Shown: positions 12,301-22,500 of the stretch, in pieces
Numbering within the stretch: the first letter of the stretch is position 1
Layout: each line of letters begins with the position of its first letter
Assembly (NCBI RefSeq): GCF_965363235.1
Contig: NC_134845.1
Coordinates: 26,414,524 to 26,478,523 of the forward strand
Length of the DNA: 64,000 bases
Direction of reading: 5' to 3'
DNA from: Mytilus galloprovincialis
Taxonomy: Eukaryota > Mollusca > Bivalvia > Mytilida > Mytilidae
The notes under the pieces: model-generated
Databases searched by the model: none
The model's input: only the letters and a program-made list of their open reading frames with translations
What the model was told of the DNA's origin: nothing
Made by a program: the position numbers and the translations under genes

Positions 12301-13898
12301 CAAGGCCGTAACTAGGCATCTTATTTTAGTGAGGCAAAATAAGTGAGCCGAGCGAAGCGAGGCCAATTTTTTTTTGGAGGGTATGAAATGAATGGTACAA
12401 AATCCTGCATTCTAGGCATTTTTAGAGAGTTTGATAATGTTTTGAATTTGGACACTTTTTTTATATATTTTTCATATTTTAAGACTTTTACTAACACCAA
12501 ATTTTGAACAACTTTATTTAAATTTATAAGTAAGATAATATCCAAATATCACTGATTTGAGTCTGCTGCCAGTACATAGAACAAACACCGATTCAGTAGA
12601 GTTTGCCAAATTTTTCTATTGCCGGTTCAGTCAAATCGTTTCAGAATCATAATTTGGTCTGCTGATATCCTTATCGCGATGAACATGGAGCATGGCAATG
12701 TATAATCTCTCGACACAATGCATGCTCTTTTCCAAGTTTTCAGTTGTTTCAGAGCAGTCTGTGTTTCTAAAGGTAGCACATTATCATCAACACAATGATC
12801 AACAATGTCTTCTTCCAATTCCTTCTCCATCAGCAATTCGGTAGCAGCATCGGTAGTAACAGTTTTGTTTGCAAAAGGGAATTTAGCTTTCCTGTAAGCA
12901 CCATCATACAGTCGCAGTTTCAAAATATTAAACTCGCTTTTATGCTGACAAAGAGTAGACAAACTCGGGATAGAATGAGATAAGATACAGGTATATGATT
13001 CTATTTATAGAGTAAGTATATCTGGTATGGGTACAGGGGAAATTGGACTGGAGTTTTTGACGTTTACATGTAGGTCCGTAATTTCCAATTATTTCTGGAA
13101 ATAGTTGGTGGTATTTTAGTTCCAGAATCTATAAATTTAGGGGTGAGGGGTTGGGGGTGTCCGATTCCGAAACCCCGAAGGTAAAGAAATGAAATTCCGT
13201 AGTCCCGAATAAGTAAAGACAAAATCCTGTGTTAAAGGTTCTACCATTCGATCCTCGATAATATCAAATAGGAATATGGGATATTCTTTCAATTTTTAAG
13301 GTTAAAGAAACATGGATAAAAACTAATCCATGGATGTTTCATATTAAAGTTTATATTCTATTTATCTGTAAAGAGAAAGATTAAAGTTCGTGAAATGAAT
13401 ACGCAGACAGGACTGCCCCCTTGCGATGCCCAGTACTTGATTTGTCAAAAGTTGGCGCGGAGAAATGAATACGCAGACAGGACTGCCCCCTTCCGAAAAC
13501 CAGTACTTCATTTGTCAGTCTACTTATCGTTTCTGGATTGTACTAATGAAGTAATATGCAACACTCAGACTCTGTTCACAAAAAAACTAGTTTACTAGAA
13601 TTATTCCTTATTTACCTTCAGTGTCGCTTTTCCTTTTTCTGCAAGAGCCTGTTTTTAACTAGAGATCCATTATGATTATCGTTACTAGGTTAATGTAATC
13701 GAGAAACATCACCCGTTGAGATGCTGAGTTATATCCAGGAAGAATAGTTTAAAAGGATTGATGACAAGTTATAGAAATCAAGGTTGAGACAGAACAACGA
13801 ATGACTATTATATTTATATATATGTATAAAAAAAAAATCAGTGTCGAAATTTTAGTGAGGCAATTGCCTCACTTGCCTCAAGGGTAGTTACGGCCTTG
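12301..13898 (-). mobile_element. Decayed hAT-like DNA transposon
   Basis: Ends are 14-bp inverted repeats CAAGGCCGTAACTA (12301-12314) and TAGTTACGGCCTTG (13885-13898). CAAAT flanks both sides as a possible short duplication. On the minus strand at about 12640-12960 a degraded coding region is visible. In one frame it reads ERLYIAMLHVHRDKDI (about 12665-12715), which resembles the C-terminal dimerisation region of hAT transposases; the upstream part is in another frame, so at least one frameshift separates them. An imperfect 55-bp direct duplication with 70-bp offset (13392 and 13462) lies inside. Confidence 0.55.
13392..13516. repeat. Imperfect tandem duplication, offset 70 bp
   Basis: 'gaaatgaatacgcagacagg' followed by 'actgcccccttgcgatg' occurs at 13392 and again at 13462 with a few differences. 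It gives rise to the small frame at 13395-13598, which I do not take as a gene. Confidence 0.8.
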
Positions 13899-14108
13899 CA
13901 AATAAATACCCAAACACGTAAAACGAAAGAGGGTCGAATGTAAGGACTTAGCAGTAGCAATTAGCATGTGTATCAACTCCAATATAATGAGACAACTATC
14001 CCGCATGGAAAGAATAATAGGAATCAAAACGGACAACCCCAAAAATTGAAGAGAACAGAGTTGGTCTTTTTAAAGAAAAATTACCAATACACACAAGACA
14101 GATGCATT

Positions 14109-14190
14109 GTCGGAGTAATGGGCTGTCGGAATAGCGGGCTGTCGGAATAATAGGCTGTCGGAATAATGGTTGTCGGACTAATGGGATGTC
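14109..14190 (-). repeat. 16-bp minisatellite, inverted partner array, about 5 units
   Basis: Units TGTCGGAATAATGGGC and variants, the reverse complement of the array at 10547-10672. Confidence 0.9.
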
Positions 14191-14195
14191 ACCGG

Positions 14196-16360
14196 CAAAC
14201 CACATGAAGTGTAGTTAATAATCATTCAAAAGAGTTCTCAAGTAGATACACGATTTATTATCGACTCATAGGAGTCGATATTAAGAATTGAACGATGGAC
14301 AGTTAGTGCATGAATTTTTCTTGCTACCCGATTGGAAGATATATCCGTAACAGACAACTATTGCAATTTAAAAATTTCACACATGGCTACAGAAGGGGTC
14401 ATAAATCTTAATAGATTAGATAAATGAAACAAGAGCAAACCATGTAAAAACACTGAGAGCTAGAATTCAACCGTGGCGCGGCGAGTTGCTACAGATTTGA
14501 AGAAACATGTTGATCTGTAAGTTCCATATTTTCGAAATGGGGCATGATTAGACGGACGTTGTTGCTTTTAATAGACCTTGTAGTTCCTGGTTTAGATTGC
14601 ATGTTTTAGTGATTCGTATGCGTTGCTTTAATTTCTAAATTTCTAAATTAATCTGATGTGCTTGCCCAAGTTGGTCTTGTGAGTTTTATATAATTTAGAT
14701 GGTGTTGTGCTTGCTAGTTAATTGTCATCTTAGTAGACTACTTAGATTTGAAATGCTAAATGAGTGATAAACAGACGTCTGTGTTTTAGTCTATTCCAAT
14801 CCATTTATTGACTGGCTGGTTTTTAACAAAATGTGCTGGCTTAAAATCAAGTGACTCCAAGAAACTTAACTTCCCCATAAGATGTTAAAGAGTGCATCCA
14901 TTTAAAGACCATATTGTTTCTGTATAATGCATCATATTACCATTTGCTATGGCTTGGATATGCTTTCAGGGATTAGCCTGCATTTCTTTGATGAGAACCA
15001 TGCAACAGGACAGCCACAGACTTTAACAAGGAATTAATGCCTATAGCAAGATTCGAATGGAACCCTGTCCAACACCAACACATATATTTTAATCATTTGA
15101 CCAGGACCATTTTTTTTTTATCAGTTTTCTGTGCGTCAAGCAGCTATTTACTAATTTAAAGCACATTCTCTCAAACCCATAGCGACATAATTCTTCAACT
15201 TCACAAGTATTGAGTATAAAGTCATGAGGTAAGCAAGCAAATGTTTTGCTCCAGTCCATTATAATTGCTGCAAGGTATTTATCATTGTTTAAGTATTTCT
15301 TCCAGTATTCAATTATGCATATTTGGTATTATTGTAAGCTAGTCTAGAAAACCAACCCAAAAAATGTCAAATTTAGAATATCAGCTTTAATTTTGCAATT
15401 TCAGTTGAAGCATACTTGTTTCTTGCTCATCTTCCCACACCCCTTGAGCATTTTCAAATTTGGTACAGGAATACAACTGACTAAACAAACCCTTATTCAG
15501 GTAAATGTTGATCTTCTCCATCCCAAGCCAGAATTCAGATTGTTTTATATAATGATGATCACGCTATTTAACAAAGAAGCAACTGATCTGTGTCACTATA
15601 AATGTTGTAGAACAAAACTAGAAAGGTATACAGAAATGGTTTTATGTTAAGATTTGAAAGTTTTTCTACCACTGTCAATATATAGAAATAATTGCTTGTA
15701 TGCTTCCAGGATACTGATATTCGTCCAGTCATTTTTTTTTTAACTTGAAAATTTGATTTTTCTAATTCACCAATGTTTGCATCAGTTTTTTTTGTGGCAA
15801 ATGTTTTTTATAAATCCTGTTACATGTAATGCCTGTCCCAAGCCAGGAAGATGCTATCCATTGGTAACCGTTAGCTTTGCTCTTCTTTCATTACTGTAGT
15901 ATGAATTGAGAACCTTGGGATTCTCTAATAAATTTAGGCAAATTTAAATGGTCTTTTAATGTGGACTATAAATATATATGCTTTGCTCATTGTTAAAGGC
16001 AGCAGCAGTCACCATCCTTATTGCCAATTCAAAATTTTTACACTAAAAACTATTAATTTCACAACAGACATTTTCTTGTAACCATCGAAATTTGACAGGA
16101 ACCTCTATGAAGCCAATGATGACAGACAATGAAGGATAATGTGAATTATAACAGAAATGAGGCATAATAGAGCACTAAATTTTATCTTGAACTCATGGCA
16201 ACGACTAACGACTGACAATCAGTCCAATCACCAGGAGAAGAGGTATTTCATATTTCAACCGAATTATACAAATAAATAAATATTGGCAACATTGACCAAT
16301 TCGGTTTCAATGACTATGTACATGTGCATATTAAACAGCCCAGACGAAACACATTATTGA
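14196..16360. other. Intergenic stretch downstream of RPS3A
   Basis: No gene is supported. Frames are short. A small hairpin reading 'tatcgactcataggagtcgata' lies near 14258, and a partial mussel repeat ('tttgctcattgttaaaggca') near 15980. I see nothing else that stands out. Confidence 0.5.
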
Positions 16361-16361
16361 A

Positions 16362-16380
16362 TTTTTTTTTTTTATTTATT
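16362..16380 (-). terminator. RPS3A: RPS3A polyadenylation signal, very close to the stop
   Basis: On the minus strand two overlapping AATAAA hexamers (16380-16375 and 16376-16371) begin only 10 nt after the stop codon and run into a genomic A tract. The 3' UTR is therefore predicted to be only about 30-40 nt. Confidence 0.75.
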
Positions 16381-16390
16381 GTCCAGCATT

Positions 16391-16509
16391 TTAAACAGAT
16401 TGTAACACTGGTGGTTCGTATCCCTCAGGTCGCTCGACTGTTTCTCCAGATTCTGTAATAACTGTCTTTGAAGCACTACCCTCTCCATGGAGTTCCATCA
16501 GTTTTCCCA
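16391..16509 (-). CDS. RPS3A: RPS3A exon 6 with stop (residues 225-263)
   Basis: Acceptor TTTTTCAG, 119 nt, stop TAA at 16393-16391. Encodes [20 protein letters not shown] and the C-terminus [10 protein letters not shown], which matches the conserved family end. Confidence 0.95.
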
Positions 16510-19500
16510 CTGAAAAATCAATGCATTTCAGGTAAAGTTTATGTTCTTTAAATATATATATATAGCATTCGGAAAATTATTTAATACAGAATAACAATCA
16601 AACCTACCATAAAATTCTACATACAGTTTACCAAAATAAAAGGGAAATAAATGGGGAATGTGTCCATGACACAGATGATGCCCCCACTAGCATTTAACAT
16701 TCGAAAGGGGCACAACTCTTAAACAGTAAAAGTGAGGCAACCAAAATTCAAACTCCATCTGTGTTTTGTGGTAAATAGGGATGATACCCGGGCCAATATG
16801 GAAAAAACATGTTATAATCTTTTTATCACATATTTAAGTTCTGCAGAAAAGAGAAAAAAGTTCAATTATAACAATTTAATGATACATAAAAGGTAAAATC
16901 TTAAACAATTTATTAAAAACGTGTCGTTCAGGATGCAATGACGTCACGTCATTAGGTACAGGGCACAATATGGATATCTCTTTTTTGCCCCGGGCAATTT
17001 TGATGTTATTGCATATGCAAAACCTAAGGTATTCATAACAAATATGTGATAATCATAATTATACCTCAGTTATCATTTTCAATACAAAATAAGTATACAA
17101 TATTTTGACTATTTTTTCAAATTGCAAGTGTTGAACTATTGGACCAGTCGATGAAACTATTTGACCGCAAGCATCATTATATTTCACGGAAATTTCAATG
17201 CCGCTACGGGATTGGACGATTTTGAAATTACAGTGGGAGTAAAGACATCGCTTTTTACCTATTGTATCTAGGGTTGAAGTCAGTGCAAGACATAACCTTA
17301 GCATTTCAGAATGTGAAGTCAATGTTATGGTTGGATTTCTGCTTTATATATTATGATAAGTTTATTTTTCTACAGCCATTCATTTTCTATTGTCTTTTTC
17401 GATATATAATAAAACACTTACTGACTGGATATAGTGGAATAATAAGTTTATTGTCCAATCGAATACAACTATTGCCCTCAACTATGCCTCAGGTCAACAG
17501 TTGCACCTCGGAGACAATAAACTTACTATTCCACTCATACCCAGTCAATAAGTTTACAATGTTTGTATATACTTTAGTCCACCTATCTCACACTCTTTTC
17601 TGTATATACATAAATTTTGAAATTAGTATTGTGAATAAATCTACTAAATATTTTGATTAGCAACCCATTTAAGTTGGGTAGAGCACAGATCATGCAATTC
17701 TCAATTTTGGAAACAATAATGAATTCATCAGTAGTTTGTTGGGGCTTAGTATTTGTTTGCACTTTGAAAAAAAATTGTTTTATCATAGGGAACATTATCG
17801 GAACTTGATGCAACATCTAATGAAAGGCAAAGTTTGAAATTGAACAAGAGATATTAATAAACTAGTTCCTGATAGCATTCACAATTTAATTGAAGTCCCC
17901 TTTACAACATTTAGAATCTAATTGCAATAATTGAAATACTATTGCATGCAGCAAGTGATCACAAGTATGGAGTAAAATACAAGTATCTGACAAAATTGAC
18001 TGTTTGGCAGTGTTTGCAATACATTTCTACAGTATAACATAATCTATAAACTTACAATCAAATTTGGGTTTCTTCAGTACTTTAACTTTTCTGACATATA
18101 CATCATGAAGTGGGTAGATTCCTTGACAGGCCTTCTCTATGTCCTTTCCGATACTGTCGGGGATCCTGAAAAAAATTGGAAATTTTTATACAAGTTTACA
18201 TTAGACAAAAACACTCCACTAAAATATGACTTAAAAGGCCAATTAATTCATTCATAAAACGGTGCAACTTTAGAATGGTGGGATTGATGCCACATAACTT
18301 CAAACTTGATCTGTGTTTGGTAAAAAAAATTTGTAAGGGTTCCGCGGAACCCAGTGTCTCGCCTATTTTTGCTGTAAATTGCAGACTCAACAACAATGAG
18401 GGAAAAAATCAATAAAAATATTCCTCTTGTTACATGTACTATTTTATGATTGCAAGAAAATCTAAGTCCATTTAAAAGTAAATTACAGAAAAAACTGAGT
18501 AATCTTTTTACAAATTTTACTTCTGGATACAATATTATGATCATAAATAAGCTTCTGTCCAAGTTTGGTACAAACCCAGGATAGTTTAAGAAAGTTATTA
18601 AAATTTTTAAAACTTTAACCACAGAGTGAATGTAATGGTTCCCTGGAGAAAAACTAAGTCCATTTAAAAGTAAAATATGGAAAAAATGGATTTATTTATT
18701 TACAAAATTTACTTCTGGATACTATCTTATGATCATAAACAAGCTTCTGTCCAAATTTGGTACAAACCCAGGATAGTTTAAGAAAGTTCTAAAAACTTTA
18801 ACCACAGAGTGAATGTAATGTTTCTCCGCAGAAAAAACTAAGTCCATTTATAAGTAAAATATGGAAAAAATGGAATTTTATTTTTTCAAAATTTACTTCT
18901 GGATATTATCTTATGATCATAAACAAGCTTCTGTGCAAGTTTAGTACAAACCCAGGATAGTTTGAGAAAGTTATTAAAATTCTAAAAACTTTAACTACAG
19001 AGTGAATGTTTTGTTTCCTCGCAGAAAAAACTAAGTCCATTTATAGTAAAATACGGAAAAAATGGAATTTTATTTTTACAAAATTTACTTTTGGATACTA
19101 CCTTATGATCATAAACAAGCTTCTGTCAAAGTTTGGTAGAAATCCAGTATAGTTTAAGAAAGTTATTAAAATTTCAAAAACTTTAACCACAGAGTGAATA
19201 TTTGTTGACGCCGCCGACGACGCCGACGACGACGGAATGTAGGATCGCTTAGTCTCGCTTTTTCGACTAAAGTCGAAGGCTCGACAATAAGCATTTGTGT
19301 ATATTTTTTTCATTTCAATTGGTTGCAGAATTTGAGCAAAGTTGAGTAAAAGTGCAGAAACAGCAATTTCATCAATATTTACATTAGTAAGGTCTAAAAT
19401 AAGATGTTGTTCAGAGTTCATGAAAAGTGTCAGTCCTCAGGATTTTACCACCAAAATTTTGCATAGGACTGACACAATTTTAGTGTTTTTCAATAGATTA

Positions 19501-22500
19501 ATAGTGAGGACCAGCAGATTTTCTTCAAGGACCACCAGGGGAAAAAAGATTTCGCGAACTCTGATTGTTTGATTCCCCAATCCTGAAAGACCCTACAAAA
19601 ATGGTGCTACTCATAAAATTATATTGCCAAAACTAAGTCAAATATTATTTTATTCATTTTTGATTTTCAGGCTTGCCGGATTGTCCGATAATGTTCCAAG
19701 CTTTTTGGAAAAATAAAATTATTTCCCTACCTACCTACACACACCTGGCTTGGGGAAACAAACAATATATTAATAAAGGCCTTAAAGAACACACAAGTTT
19801 GAATTTGATCTGTATTTGGTGGCAATTTTTCAATGTTACAATATGTTGATCAAGAACAGTGAATGTGAACCACCATCATATAACATGAATTGTGTACAAG
19901 TTTCAGACCATTAGATTGTAGCCACATGTAGTAAGAGTAAGGAAACTGCAAGTTCTGCATTTTTCCATTGATAAGGGACATAAGGCCAAGGAAATTAATG
20001 TTGGTTTCCCCCAACATATGAAAACCAGATGCTCCGCAGGCACAGCTTGATACGAACACAGAGGTCAAACCCTGAACAGTTGGGGAGTATGGACACAACA
20101 TTCAAGCGTGATACAGCTTTGAATTTGGATTGTGATTAAATAGTTGACACAGAATAGGTTTCTGACACAGAATGAATGTGGTCTAAGAACTTAAAAAAAT
20201 TAAATTGGACATTAACCTATTGTTGTCCAATATACAAAATCTAAATATATGATTAGATTTAGCATATCAAAGAACCCAAAGAATTCAATTTTTGATGAAT
20301 CAAATAAAGTTCAATTTTGGACCCTCTAAAACTCAATGTGCACCAATTTGATAAAGGGGCCAAAATATCTAAAATCTAAAAACATGGTTAGATTCAGCAT
20401 ATCAAAGAACCCCATATAGGGTCATTCTCAGTTATTCAGCATTTTTTTATATACCTTGATGAAAAATATAAATGTTGGCTTTTGGTCCATTTTTTGGTGT
20501 CAAATTGAGACTAAAACATTGATCTTTATGGTTCTAATAATAAAAAGATAGTTCAGTATGTGGAAATATATTTTAATTGAATTTTTATAACAGTACCCTC
20601 TGTGTTTTGGATGTTATATATTTTTCATTGACAGTATCATATATGCATTAAATGTACAATTTCAATAGAATAATTCATATATTTTAGATAAAGAAGTTAA
20701 TATCTTTAAAATTAAAATCATTTATCAACTGATATTACAATAGAAAGGGAGTAATTATGTATAATTTGTTGTTGTGGATGTGACTCAAAATTCATACATT
20801 AAAAGTTTAGTTCAACAATTTGTGTGTCAATTATTTTTAAAGGAGAATTCATAAGATTTTGTTGTGGTTATTCATTAAACAGATACATTGGAATTTTCAA
20901 ATAAATACTCATTCTTGCATATATTTTTTTACGGAATTATTATGGATGTTACATTTTGACAATTGACAAAATGGAATTTGTATAACATCCAAAACATAAA
21001 AAATATCCTGTGTTTGTGCATCAAACAGTAATGTCCAAAACATGTCACAGAATTATAAGTATATTCCAGAGCAATGGTTAAACCATACACATGTTAAACT
21101 AATTTTAGTTTATATAATATAATAGTACCTTGTTTATATTCCCTCAATTAAAATTTAATGGGGTTAGTTTGTACTTTCTGTTTTGGATGTTACTTGTTCG
21201 AGTAAAATTTAGGTCACAATAACATCCAAAACAAGTGTTTGTGCATCAAACAGTAATGTCCAAAACATGTCACAGAATTAGAAGTATATTCCAGAGCAAT
21301 GGTTAAACCATACACATGTTAAACAAATTTTAGTTTATTATAAAATAATAGTACCTTGTTTATATTCCCTCAATTATAATTTAATGGGGTTAGTTTGTAC
21401 TCCCTGTTTTGGATGTTACTTGTTCATATAAAACAGTAATGTCCAAAACATTGATCATTGATTTGAACATTGTATAATAAAACAGATAATAACTTTGGAT
21501 ATTGTTTTATTTTTCATCATCCAGTGCTACGATATTTACATCGTGCAGATACACAATTTTAATATATAAGTTATTTTTAACTAAAATCGTACGGACATTA
21601 TGCAACCACGTGCTTATCATGTCAAAATATAACATCCACAAAAAGGTTGACAGGTCAAAATGTCACCGTCCATATCACGGCATATGCATCTGTGTTGTTT
21701 ATCGTCAAATTAGCAATTTCCGTCATATTATATTTACCTATGTATTGAACCACGTAAATAACTGATCACGCAATGAAAACTTACCATTTAGTTGCGTATT
21801 TATTACAATATCAATGAATTTAAATTAAGTTTTGGATGTTACAACTTGCTTTCGCCTGACCGATGACACTTAACTCCATTTTCGAAAGTCCCACGTCTGC
21901 TTTGTGTACACAAAGATCGATGACGTCTTTTTGGACGAGTCCAAACTTTCATTTAGGGGGGTTGGATATCGGACGATTGTAATATTGGAAGTAAACGAGG
22001 ATTCGTTTTGGATGTTAATTATTGACCGATATTACCACGTCTGTAAAAGATTGACGATTTCTTTTTTATTATGAAGCCCTGCATGTCATATCATTTTACA
22101 AAGTACATCCAAAGAACAACAAAACCCCTGTTTACTTTGCGAATAGTGTTGTCCATATTCTGTTCTGTGTAAATATTTGCCGCAAAATTAGGTAAGGTTT
22201 GACCGATGCAGTAACATCCATACACTAATTTTAATTACTAAAATATATATATTAATAATGCCCTGTTTATTATATTTTATACATGAACAAGTAAATCTGA
22301 GTATATAGTTTTTATTATTCCTTAACTTGCCCTGGTTGTGCATACAAAAATGACATAAAAATATGATTAAATATGACCATGGAAAAATGTCCCAAAATGG
22401 ACGTCATCAAAACACCCTTTTTTTTATTTTAAAACTCTTGTAAATTTCTTTCTTCTCCACTTATCATCCTTAAATTATCTTTTCTATCTATTCAACATTA

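Larger units (their letters stand above)
10536..14195. mobile_element. Putative element with minisatellite terminal inverted repeats
   Basis: The left end reads CCGGTTACACGCCATTA followed by a 16-bp repeat array (to 10672). The right end is the inverted equivalent: an array of the same unit from 14109, then TAATGGGATGTCACCGG ending at about 14195. So the outer edges and the arrays are both inverted copies of each other about 3.6 kb apart. The left end interrupts a mussel dispersed repeat ('tctcattggcaat') and the right flank resumes with 'accacat', which fits the same repeat. A hAT remnant (12301-13898) is nested inside. That this is one mobile unit is inferred. Confidence 0.5.

Noticed and set aside
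16362..16509. RPS3A as a processed retrocopy, because of the A tract after the stop
   Set aside because: The gene has five introns with proper splice sites and phases; the A tract is simply next to the polyadenylation signal.
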